Source: Sphingobacteriales bacterium (GTDB lineage: Bacteria > Bacteroidota > Bacteroidia > Chitinophagales > UBA2359). Taken from it: 64,000 bases of DNA. Below the pieces are notes generated by a model. The model saw only the letters and a program-made list of their open reading frames with translations. It was not told the origin of the DNA and did not search any database. How positions within the stretch are numbered: position 1 is the stretch's first letter; every line of letters begins with the position of its first letter. Made by a program: the position numbers and the translations under genes. Location of the stretch: the NCBI GenBank assembly GCA_016718845.1, contig JADKCK010000003.1, positions 179,281 to 243,280 of the forward strand, read 5' to 3'. Positions 1-8,877 of this stretch are shown in pieces.

Positions 1-260
1 AAAAATATCACACTTTCAGCTACCCAATGGTTGCTAATATACTCATTGTTTAAGAACTGGAAGGCGTTAGTACACGCTGCTAAACGTGCCTTAGGCGATA
101 TTTCCTGGATAACGATATAGACCTATCGCAAGGCGGCAATGTAACGGCAGCAATTAGTAACTCACACGCCGAGGTAGTTTACAATGCCGTCGGGCAGATG
201 GCTCTAACCGAAGAGGTAGAAGACTTGCTGGACGCAATAGCAGACCAATTAGATGCTTAG
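1..260 (+). pseudogene. C-terminal part of a phage structural protein (partial, frameshifted)
   Basis: The reading frame enters from the window edge and reads cleanly to about position 105. It then continues in another frame from about 111 to a TAG at 258-260, so one small indel breaks it. The tail reads GQMALTEEVEDLLDAIADQ. The stop codon overlaps the ATG of the next gene (atgcttag), which implies translational coupling. I do not recognise the family. Its position just before a baseplate hub gene suggests a tail or baseplate component, possibly the end of a tape-measure or tail-tube-initiator protein, but that is inference only. Confidence 0.45.
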
Positions 261-1176
261 CCTTAATTGCAAGGTTGTTGTTGGTAACATTACACTTGCC
301 TATATCAACAATGTAACGATAGAAAGCTCAACAAAAGAACTATCCCAAACCTGCGTAATACATCTACCCAAAAGCACAAAACTACAAGATACCGATTTGC
401 TAAACCTAATAGGCAGGGGTGACACAGTAGAGGTTTGGTTGGGATATAACACCGACCTACGTAAGGAATTTGAGGGTTACGTAACCAAAGTAGAGCCAAG
501 CGTACCGTTTGTTATTCATTGCGAGAATAGCGCTTACCTGCTCAAGCAAGCCACTGTATCGCAAAGCTGGCGCAATCCGCATCTGTCAGAAATTATCGCC
601 GCCATCACTACTACCCCCGCCGTAGTCGAAGAGATGCAGTTTGGGGCATTTCGCATCAACCAGACATCGCCCTATAAGGTAATAGAAGGCTTGCGAGAGA
701 AATTTGGCATACAGTCGTTTTTCAAAAATAGCGTATTGCATGTTGGCACTGTACCACCACCACAAACGGCAAAGTATGATTTTCAGCAAAACATCGTATC
801 GCACAACCTAACCTGGAAAACCAAAGACGAGTTTAATTTTGGCGTAAAGGCGGTATCCGTATTGCCCAACAACGAAATACACGAATATACCGCTGGCTCA
901 AACAGTGGTAATACAAAAACTGTCACCTACTACAATTTAAGCGAAGTCGAGCTAAAACGCCGCGCCAGTACCTTGTTGCAACAACAGAGCTACGATGGTT
1001 ACGATGGAGAGATAACAACCTTCGGATTACCATACATACAGCACGCAGACATAGCCGAACTACGCGATAACGAATACCCTACACGCTCAGGTAGCTACCA
1101 AATAGAAAAAACCACTGTGTCGTTTGGGCAGAGTGGTTTTAGACGAACATTAAAACTAGGACAACGCATCGTTTAA
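253..1176 (+). CDS. Phage late control D-like baseplate hub protein
   Basis: This is an intact 307-residue protein and the only unbroken gene in the prophage part. Its layout resembles the gpD/gp27 hub family: an N-terminal beta-rich domain with a GDTVEVWLGY-type segment near residues 55-65, a middle domain around residues 100-170, and a C-terminal region ending in a strand-rich SGSYQIEKTTVSFGQSGFRR segment. Family members trimerise under the spike at the tip of a contractile or P2-like tail. The ATG overlaps the preceding stop by 8 bases, and the spike gene starts one base after the stop. Gene order (hub, spike, gp25-like, baseplate) supports the call more strongly than any single motif. A contractile injection system rather than a phage cannot be excluded, because no capsid genes are in view. 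Confidence 0.65.
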   Translation: MLSLNCKVVVGNITLAYINNVTIESSTKELSQTCVIHLPKSTKLQDTDLLNLIGRGDTVEVWLGYNTDLRKEFEGYVTKVEPSVPFVIHCENSAYLLKQATVSQSWRNPHLSEIIAAITTTPAVVEEMQFGAFRINQTSPYKVIEGLREKFGIQSFFKNSVLHVGTVPPPQTAKYDFQQNIVSHNLTWKTKDEFNFGVKAVSVLPNNEIHEYTAGSNSGNTKTVTYYNLSEVELKRRASTLLQQQSYDGYDGEITTFGLPYIQHADIAELRDNEYPTRSGSYQIEKTTVSFGQSGFRRTLKLGQRIV

Positions 1177-1177
1177 C

Positions 1178-1740
1178 ATGTCATTATCTAACACATTCGG
1201 ATCTCTGGTTCGCTTGTTGTCAACCGATAACAACGAAACCACGATAGTAGTAGCTAGGGTAAAAAGTATAAACGCTACCAGCAACACCATAGACGCCACA
1301 CCGCATAGCGGGCGGGGCGGATATATTAGATGCGAGGCTTAGAGTTTCGGAAGGCGATGGTGGTTCGATGATTGTCATCTATCCTAAAAAAAATACCTTT
1401 ACGTCGATCGTTATAACCCCAGAAGGTAATTTTGTTTTAGCAATAGACGAATGGAGCGAGTTACTAATCACCGACCAAACAGCATTCGAAGTCCGTTTGA
1501 GTGGTGGAAAAATGGTGTTCAATCAAGCTGAAAACAGCAGCGATTTACTAATTTTACCAAGACTCTACAAGAACTAACCAAGGTGTCACTTTTATAGAGG
1601 TTGTAAAAAACACCATAAACAGCGCTGTGCCAGTACCCGGTGATGGTGGAACTGCAATAAAAACAGCCTTAGTAGCCGCATTAAATACCACGCAAGCCCT
1701 ATCGTTGGACGGGCTTGGCAATAACAAAATAAGACATTAG
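1178..1740 (+). pseudogene. Baseplate spike, gpV-like (two frameshifts)
   Basis: It starts at ATG 1178, one base after the hub stop (MSLSNTFGSLVRLLSTD). Coding sense continues in a second frame after about 1310 (GADILDARLRVSEGDGG, then IYPKKNTFTSIVITPEGNFV) and in a third after about 1575 (NQGVTFIEVVKNTINSAVPV) to the TAG at 1738-1740. Joined together this gives about 187 residues, with an OB-like N-terminus and a beta-rich middle, as expected of the spike carried at the tip of P2-type baseplates. Position between the hub and the gp25-like gene agrees. Both breaks look like single-base indels, one in a G-rich run, so sequencing error is more likely than decay. Confidence 0.5.
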
Positions 1741-1742
1741 CC

Positions 1743-2038
1743 ATGCAAGATATTTTGGTAGATGCAAGCAGTGATATATACTTTACCGATGGCGATTTCG
1801 CCTTTGGCGATTCGGACGAACAGCATATAAGCCACATAGTAATTGCACAAAAGGCATTACCGCCAACACCGCTGGTGGGCGTCGGCATTGCCAGTGGATA
1901 GGCTCGCCCAACTCCGCCCAACGCATTGCCGCTCTACAGCAACGCATTAGGCTACAACTAGACTATGATGGTTACAAAGTCAAAAGAATAGACCTTGCAA
2001 AAGGCATTGAAAACATCAACATAACCGCCAATAGATAG
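1743..2038 (+). pseudogene. gp25/gpW-like baseplate wedge protein (one frameshift)
   Basis: ATG at 1743, 2 bases after the spike stop. The start MQDILVDASSDIYFTDGDFA followed by FGDSDEQHISHIVIAQK is typical of small gp25/gpW-like baseplate proteins in Bacteroidota prophages. The frame shifts near 1900 and resumes as NSAQRIAALQQRIRLQLDYD and then KRIDLAKGIENINITANR to the TAG at 2036-2038. The joined length is about 98 residues, normal for the family, which nucleates the baseplate wedge. The next gene starts 1 base after the stop. Confidence 0.55.
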
Positions 2039-2039
2039 C

Positions 2040-2862
2040 ATGGAAATACGAAAACTAGATGATGTATTTGGGGTAATGGTGGAGTCAAAGGAACGGGTTA
2101 TTGAGCTGCATAATAACATCTTAGATGATACCTTAACCGACCCGCAATTAACGCAACTCACCAGTACGTCGCGCACCGCTATTTGGCGGTTATGGGCATT
2201 TATTACCGCTGTATGTATTTGGATACACGAGTACGTATGGAGCTTGTATCAAAAGAAATACAGACAATAGCAGACTCTGCCATACCCAACACCGCGGCGT
2301 GGTTACAAAAACAAGTACTGCTGTTTCAGTACGGACACGATTTGTTATTTGAAAACTACCGCCCATACTACAACTGTTGATTTGCCCGCAAGGATAGTTA
2401 CAAGGGCTGCTGTAATAGATAGCGTACCTGTGGTTGTAAAGGTTGCCAAAATGTCAGGCACAACACTATCTCCCTTATCTAATACCGAGTTGACCGCACT
2501 TGGGTTTTATATTGACCAAATAAAACCAGTTGGCGCATATCACTACTATTGTCATAATCCAGAACAAAATAAAGTTGTCGCCGAAGTGCATTATATAGAA
2601 GTTATTAAGTCTATCGGTGGTTAAGCAGCAGGTTGAGTTAGCTATTAATAACTACCTCACAAACCTGCCTTTTGACGGCAGGTTATATCTGTCGAATTAC
2701 AGGATGCTATGCAATCGGTACAAGGCATTGTAGATATATACTTGGCTTACGTTGGTTTCCAGATAGGGTTTATTGCCCTACGAACAAATTACCCGCGAAC
2801 GCAAACGTATGCAGGATACTGACCGAAATGAACCTAAGCCAATCCGCTATCTGCCACCATAA
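2040..2862 (+). pseudogene. Phage baseplate protein, J-like position (several frameshifts)
   Basis: ATG at 2040 directly after the gp25-like stop. Coding sense moves through at least four frames: LTSTSRTAIWRLWAFITAVC (about 2155-2215), TIADSAIPNTAAWLQKQVLL (to about 2350), PARIVTRAAVIDSVPVVVKV onward (to about 2620), VELAINNYLTNLPFDG, and finally YEQITRERKRMQDTDRNEPK ending at TAA 2860-2862. Joined, it is about 270 residues. I recognise the motif set as a baseplate-region protein of Bacteroidota Mu/P2-like prophages, sitting where gpJ would be. The exact function is inferred from position. The indel density is too high for a gene that decayed recently. Confidence 0.45.
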
Positions 2863-2881
2863 CCTACCTAACAACACCTAA

Positions 2882-3401
2882 ATGTTTGCTATCAACTTTT
2901 TATGCACAAATTATTATGCTGTTGCCGCCGTTTTTGCGGCAGCCTAAAATGATAGCATGGCTATGGGTACTAATAAAGCCGATAAATAGCCTATATGCTA
3001 CGTTTGTTGGCGAGAGGGACAATAGTATACGCAAGTTAAGTACTACGTCGCAAACAATATCGCTTGAGGCATTGCTCAACGCCATTTTTAATGCGGGATT
3101 TGCGCCTGCTATCAACAATAACGCAATAGACTATACCGGTGGTGGTATATACATACAAAACACGCCGAACGCAGTACCATTTCAGTATGTGTTTAGTGTG
3201 CAGGAGCTACAGCCCCCTTTGTATGTTTATTCCATAGGCGATGTAAACATAAGCTACTTATGGTCATTCCCAGACTACTTGCAACAACTTAATTTTATAG
3301 TTTTCGTTCCTGCCCTATTACCTTGTGACTATATTTTGCTAAGGCAATTTGTGGACTATTATAAGCCAATGGGCAGAAATTACACAATTCAAACTTATTG
3401 A
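2882..3401 (+). pseudogene. Phage baseplate protein, gpI-like position (frameshift at start)
   Basis: The natural start is ATG 2882 (MFAINF), which is one T-run indel away from the long open frame beginning at 2886. The product of about 172 residues carries FYAQIIMLLPPFLRQPKMIA near its N-terminus and YIQNTPNAVPFQYVFSVQEL further on. It follows the J-like gene by 19 bases and precedes the fn3 gene by 3 bases. The place in the order matches gpI, the protein that links baseplate to fibres, and Bacteroidota prophages carry similar proteins here. Apart from the start, the gene is intact. Confidence 0.45.
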
Positions 3402-3404
3402 TTT

Positions 3405-4011
3405 ATGAAAAAAATTGCATTAAAAATCGCGTTGCTATCTGATGCTAGTTTGCTGGCGTTTGCTAATACATTAAATACTAATGCAGCAAGCAGTACCATA
3501 GTAGCGAACTCTCTCTTGGTAACTTCACTAAAATCGACAAAGGACAAGCTTTGCAGACAACCTGTCTGCCGCCGCCGATAAATAACGAGCCTCCATCGCG
3601 AAGAAAAACCAAGACAGAAAGTTACCAGAGGGTGCTATTAGGCTTTACGCAAGCTATGTAGAGGATAATATTACCACCGAGAGCGAAGTAATATCTCTTG
3701 GATTTACTATTGCCATCAAGCGTTCTTCTACGGGACTCCCCGCTTCACCTACGGACGTAGCTATTGCAGACTCTAATCTAAGCGGTAGCGTAACCATCCG
3801 ATTTAAGAGAATAAAGAACGCTGGGTTTTACCAGCTTCGCTAGAGTAAAACATACGGCGAGGACTGGAACGAGTCGTTCCTACCCTTTACCAAGACTACT
3901 GCCAATATACAAGAACTTGAAGTTGGTGGTGTTGTGTGGGTGCAGGTACGAGCCATAAATCCCAATGGCTATAGTGAATGGAGTGACCCTGCGACTATGA
4001 TGGTGCGCTAA
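3405..4011 (+). pseudogene. Phage fibronectin type III protein (frameshift and internal TAG)
   Basis: Starts at ATG 3405 (MKKIALKIALLSDASLLAFA). The frame is lost near 3520-3590 and regained as IRLYASYVEDNITTESEVIS. A C-terminal fn3-like domain follows: LPASPTDVAIADSNLSGSVT, then FYQLR, a TAG at 3841-3843 and SKTYGEDWNESF, ending VWVQVRAINPNGYSEWSD before TAA 4009-4011. The TAG replaces what is usually a Tyr or Trp in a YQxRYS-type strand. Such proteins are the last gene of the tail module in Bacteroidota prophages and probably help receptor contact or fibre attachment. A strong terminator follows at once. Confidence 0.55.
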
Positions 4012-4050
4012 AAAATAACCGCTAATATTTTGTATTAGCGGTTATTTTTT
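4011..4050. terminator. Rho-independent terminator closing the prophage tail module
   Basis: A 17-bp perfect stem (4011-4027 with 4033-4049) with a 5-base loop and A/T runs on both sides. It starts at the last base of the fn3 stop codon and would end tail-gene transcription. Confidence 0.85.
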
Positions 4051-4092
4051 ATGTACTTTTGGTTTTTGGGTTTATGTACTTTTGGTTTTTGG
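4051..4092 (+). promoter_or_regulatory. Tandem 23-bp repeat carrying two TAnnTTTG elements
   Basis: Two near-identical 23-base units each contain TACTTTTG (4054-4061 and 4077-4084), a match to the Bacteroidota -7 element. They sit between the prophage terminator and lysS, so they are candidate lysS promoters. The duplication could instead be an assembly artefact, since this area is error-rich. Confidence 0.4.
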
Positions 4093-4099
4093 TTGTAAA

Positions 4100-5585
4100 T
4101 TGTATAATGTTGCCCATTTCATCGGCGACATAAAAACCGATTTCGACCATGCAAATCGAGCAGTATCGCGAAGAAACGTCTGAAACCTATATGAGCGGTA
4201 ATGATGTGGTAGCGATATGGGCCGGCTGCTTTTGCCGAGTTGCAGATTCATCGGGGCGTATACAATTATATATACAGCGCGACGAAATTTGCCCCGCCGA
4301 TGATGTCGACAAATTGCTACAAAACGTTTTCAAAAAATTGCTCGACAATAGCGATTATATTGGCATTACAGGTTATAAATTTAAAACCAAAGTAGGCGAA
4401 ATAATATTACATGTAAAATCGTTTGCCTTCTTACCAGGCAAAGCACTAAGCCGCTACCTATTGTAAAAACCGATGCCGAAGGCAATAAACACGACGAGTT
4501 TTTAGACCCCGAACAGCCTATCGTATGCGCTACGTTGATTTGGCATGAACGATTTTGTGAAACCGTTGTTTATGCGTCGTTTTAAAATGATGCAATCTAT
4601 CCGCAACTTTTTAATGCTCAAGGTTGATAGAGGTGGAAACGCCCGTCTTGCAACCTATACACGGTGGTGCGGGCGGCGCGCCCGTTTAAAACACACCACA
4701 ACACCCCTTGATATGCCACTTTATTTGCATTGCCAACGAGTTATACCCAAAACGACTAATTGTTGGTGGCTTTGATGGCGTATACAAATGGGTAAAATGT
4801 TTAGAAACGAGGGCATGGACAGAACACATAACCCCGAATTTACCGCCTTGGAGCTATATGTTGCCTACAAAGATTATTTTTGGATGATGGATATGACCGA
4901 AAAAATGCTTTCGACGGTAGTGCAAGAGGTTTGTGGAGCGGCTGTTATTGAGGTAGGTAACCACCAAATAGACTTTGCCAGCACCTACACACGCCTAACA
5001 ATGTACGAAGCTATCGAAAAATATACAGGTATTGATATTTCGGAGATGGACGAGCAGCAAATACGCCAAGTGTGCCACCAGCTACAGTGCATATTGACAC
5101 AATGGCGCGGCAAATTAATTGATGGAAATTTTGGGGCAAAAGTAGAGCAAAATCTTATCCAACCAACATTTTATTATCAACACTGATAAAGACTGTCGTT
5201 CCTTTGTGCAAAAACACCGCAGCAAACCGGGTTTAGTTGAGCGTTTTGTTGTTTATTAACGCAAAGAAGTGGCAATGCTTACTCGAGCTAAACGACTCTA
5301 ATTGACCAACGCGAGCGTTTTGAAGAACAATTGTTCTTTGCCGCCCGTGGTGACGAAGAAGCTATGGTACCAGACGAGGACCTTTTGCTTCGTTAGAGTA
5401 TGTAGATGCCACCCACATCGGGCATTTTTTGCATCGACCGTCGGGACTGCCTAGCCATGCTAAATAACTAACCAAGCATCGAGACTGAAGAGTTTGTTGT
5501 TTTTTCCGCAAATGAAACCCGAAAAAAATGGACTTTTCAATATAGTGGTACTCAAAAAAAAAAAAAAATCCGCGTTTCGGGGTGA
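4100..5585 (+). pseudogene. lysS: Lysine-tRNA ligase, class II (frame-broken, N-terminus not recognisable)
   Basis: LysRS charges tRNA-Lys in the cytoplasm. The pieces appear in the right order across frames: the OB-fold anticodon-binding domain (SSGRIQLYIQRDEICPADDV, about 4250-4310), fragments of class II motif 1, the motif 2 region MFRNEGMDRTHNPEFTALEL (about 4797-4857) and YVAYKDYFWMM, and near the end a broken motif 3 area followed by FFPQMKPEK. The total of about 1.5 kb fits a 500-residue enzyme. At least six frame changes occur. The first 25 or so residues expected of the family cannot be found: their place is taken by the tandem repeat next to the prophage end. An essential gene is unlikely to be dead, so consensus error is the simplest reading, but a second intact copy elsewhere would allow real decay. 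Limits are approximate. Confidence 0.75.
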
Positions 5586-5638
5586 AACATTTTACTAGCC
5601 TAACCAATAACCTAGGCTACCACATTTATTCAACATAC

Positions 5639-5685
5639 AAAATCGATTACTAATATAACTTAGTGTTGCAAGTAATCGATTTTTT
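5639..5685 (+). terminator. Terminator downstream of lysS
   Basis: A 13-bp stem (5639-5651 with 5671-5683), a 19-base loop, then T-rich sequence. It lies about 50 bases after the lysS coding end. Confidence 0.75.
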
Positions 5686-5901
5686 ATATATATAAAAATA
5701 ACCAGCATTCAATATCTAGTGTTATAGCCCTTTTGACGACCTTATTGCAGTAAAGAATTTGCGGATTTTTGCTGAATAGTTCGAAAAAAATATTGCCTTT
5801 GTACAAAAAGGTTAAAACTCAAAAGAATATCAAAAAACATCAAACAAAATCCACACAATTAATGACAAAGATGCAAATTATACATCATAAAAACAATGTA
5901 T

Positions 5902-6148
5902 TTATAATTTTGAGGCATTTAATTGGCTATAGATATTGACCAAGAGTAAAACAGGAAGTGCCATTTTGAACAAGTACATATAATCATGCGACATATAAAA
6001 GGCTGCTAATAAGCTAATCATGGCTCCTAAAGCACAAACAAAGCCGAGTATCAACAACTTTTTTTTCAGTTCCGGATTTTTTAATCCTTCTTTTTTACAA
6101 AATAAATAGGGCTAAAACCAATAAAACAACGAGGAATAGCAACAACAT
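5902..6148 (-). pseudogene. Small two-helix membrane protein (one frameshift)
   Basis: Reading from ATG at 6148, MLLLFLVVLLVLALFIL forms a hydrophobic helix. After an indel in an A-rich run near 6095, the frame resumes as KKEGLKNPELKKKLLILGFV, with two more hydrophobic stretches (CALGAMISLLAAFYM and LFKMALPVLLLVNIY), and ends at 5902. The total is about 82 residues. I do not recognise the family. The composition and clean second half argue for a real small inner-membrane protein. Confidence 0.45.
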
Positions 6149-6233
6149 AATGTTGGTATTGTATGGTTAGATGATTGTAGACGCGAAATAGGTTAAATAG
6201 GCACTTTATCGAAGAAAAAATGCTTAGATTTGG

Positions 6234-6979
6234 CTATTTTTGAATTTGTCCATCACGATAACTGTGGTTTTTATCTTTTGCTAGATAATCTGATTCCTTA
6301 TCAACTTGAAATGTTTTAGGGTCTGCTTTAGGTACAATATCTGTTCCCCAAAAAACATGTTTTTTATCTTTGCCCCAATCATAGCCTAACTGTACAAATG
6401 TTTTAGGGTCTGCTTTAGGTACTATATCTGTTTCGGTAAATACATGATGTTTGTCTATGCCCCAACGGTATCCAATACTAACAAATGTTTTGGGGTCGGC
6501 ATGCTCTACAATAAACCGATAAGTTCCATCTGCTTGATAGCGTACATAATAAACATGATTTTTATCCCTCGAAAACGGCGGTATTGTATCTTTTTATAAG
6601 TATCTAAATCAATAATGTATTTTAACGGTTTTTGATTTGGATATTCACCCCAAAACATTAAAGAGTCTAGACGTGAAACGGAGTACCATACATTATCTTT
6701 ATCGTATATTGAAGAGGTTAATTCGTAAATATCGCCTGAATCGGTTTTATAAAATTCATCGTTTACTCGTTTATAGTGCAATGTGTCTATATTATACTCT
6801 TTTATTTCACCTGAATAATCTTTTTTGTCTAATACACGGTCTTTTTTTTGTGTACAAGATAACATTGAAAAAATAAAATACAATATAATTTGCGAATAAA
6901 AAACCAAGCGGTGTTTTTTATTTATCTTTAAAGAATATAAAACGAAATTATAATATGCAATTTTTTCTATGATTTTCAT
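6234..6979 (-). pseudogene. DKNYY-repeat lipoprotein (one frameshift)
   Basis: From 6979 the frame gives a hydrophobic N-terminus followed by SMLSCTQKKDR, a plausible lipobox with Cys near residue 42, or nearer the N-terminus if a later start is used. The second half, after an indel near 6580, contains repeats of the DKNYY type: RDKNHVYYVRY, IDKHHVFTETDIVPKADPKT, KDKKHVFWGTDIVPKADPKT and KDKNHSYRDGQ, ending at TAG 6234-6236. DKNYY proteins are secreted or surface lipoproteins of unknown function; the repeats pair a D-K-N/H-x-V/Y-Y/F turn with an A-D-P-x-T-F strand. The joined length is about 248 residues. Confidence 0.6.
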
Positions 6980-7117
6980 TACTCAAGCATTTAATGATAA
7001 AAATTGCGAATTTAATGGACTATTAGAAGCGAAATTTTACTTTTGGGTTTGTAAAAAATAGGTTGTTCGAAATTGTTTTTTTCGCTAAAATTAGGTAGTT
7101 CGCAGCACTTCATTACT

Positions 7118-8546
7118 TTATTTCTTATCAAACGACACACGCGGGTCGACGAAGGCATACAACAAATCGGCAACTAAGTTACCCAACATGGTTAAAATGG
7201 CAGCCAACAACAAAACGGTAAACACCACGGGCCAGTCGCGGGCGTTAATTGCCCCTAACGACAACATGCCCATGCCCGGAATGCTGTAAATAACCTCGAT
7301 AACGATAGACCCTGCAATAGTTGCCGGAAAAATAGAGGCAAAAAGGGTGATGATAGGAAACAACGAATTACGGAAAGCATGGCGCCAAATAACTTGTTTT
7401 TCGGACAAGCCTGGCACGCGCCGTGCGTATGTAATCTTGCTGCAAAATGCTTAACATACCGCCCCGCATCTGCCGCGAAATAAACGCCAACGAACCATAC
7501 GAAATACAAATAATGGGTAAGGTTAAATGATACCCAATATCTACAAAACGCTGCCAAAAAGGGTGCATCTAGGGGCAAAGAGGTAACTTGCCCTGGCGGA
7601 AACAGGTTCATGCCGTACTCGGGCGAGGTAAAAAACACGATAAGCATGGTACCTATCCAAAACGAAGGCAGCGAGTACAGCACAAATAATGCGGTTGTTA
7701 CTATTTGGTCGGCTTTTGTGCCTTTGCGCACTGCCGACCAAACGCCCAAAAATATTGCCAAAATATAGCTTACCAACAACGATATTAGGTTAATGGTTAT
7801 CGTCCAACGCAGTGCGTCCCATATTTTGCTGGCAACGGGGCGGTTGTCGAGGTACGAAATGCCAAAATCGCCCTTTACAAAGCCACGTATCCAGCGGTGA
7901 TATTGGTTTTTTGTGCCATACCAAACCACCGACGGTACATAGTTTTGCGCTGGCGTAGCCCCATCTACCATTTGTTTATAATTGTTTTCAAGGGTTTTTA
8001 GTTGTGTGCCAACGGTAGCTTGTAGCGTGCTATCGGCGTTTATGTCGGCGGCAATTAGTTTTAGCTGATTGTTTATTTTACCCGCTTGCGAGCTAATATA
8101 TAAATCGCGTATTTTGTTGCGCACTTTTCGTTTTGTGGCAGCAACTGCTATCGTTTGGCATTGCCAATACGCTAGTTTCGAGCTGTTTTAGCGACAGGTA
8201 ATAGCCCGAAATTTGTTGCCAATTGCCATACTGCCCAATCAATTGCTGCGGGTGGTGCGTTCTTCTTGTTTTATTATTTTGTAGAGGGTGTCGGGGTAGA
8301 TTTGGTTTTTAAGCCAAAATAAAATGTAGGCAGGTTAAGCCCCAAGCGTTCGGCGGTTTGTTGATAAGCTAATTCGCCCGCCATTTTGTCGGACAACTGA
8401 CCGCTGTTTTGCGCCCCACCACCGCCTTTGGTAATAAGTTCAACGGGGTCGCCGGGGGCTAATTTGCTCAACGAAAAAGCAATTAGCGATATGATGATGA
8501 AAGTTGGGATAAATATCAATATCCTTTTTAAAATGTATTTAAACAT
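7118..8546 (-). pseudogene. OppB/DppB-type peptide ABC transporter permease (frameshifted)
   Basis: The N-terminus at 8546 reads MFKYILKRILIFIPTFIIIS and LAPGDPVELITKGGGG, the hallmark first helix and periplasmic start of OppB-like permeases. A long insert of about 150 residues follows before WALRWTITINLIS-type membrane segments, as in Bacteroidota DppB homologues. The EAA-like loop reads RTARARG then LSEKQVIWRHAFRNSLFPII, and the C-terminus VIYSIPGMGMLSLGAINARD ends in LLYAFVDPRVSFDKK. At least four frame changes occur (near 8290, 8150, 7555 and 7420). The partner permease (OppC), ATPases and binding protein are not in view. Confidence 0.75.
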
Positions 8547-8877
8547 ATTTTACAGTAGTGTGGTATGTTCTACAAAGTTTCTATTTTAGATACTTCTTCG
8601 GTTAGTTGTTCGTATAACTAATTATAGGTATTGTTCGGTAATGCCTGCCAAGGTAATACGTCCCTATCGAGGAATAATTTTGCATTATTTTAATCGGCAA
8701 ATAAACATTTAAAAGCTATTATAACGATTTGATAGTAAACTAGCTTGTTAAACCTAAAAATGTTATTGCAAACTTGAAAGGCAAAACGAAGTTCAATTGT
8801 TGGTTTGACAAAACGTATTAATGTTAGCCGTATTATTGTCAAAAATAAAATGGCGATTTACCCACATCCACCAGCGC
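8547..8877. other. Intergenic stretch without recognisable gene
   Basis: About 330 bases between the TMTC-like gene and the permease start. It is AT-rich, with stops in all frames. I see no clear promoter or hairpin. Confidence 0.5.

Noticed and set aside
4011..4092. Phage attachment site at the terminator/repeat junction
   Set aside because: A plausible location, but no matching second copy or tRNA is visible, so no att call is made.
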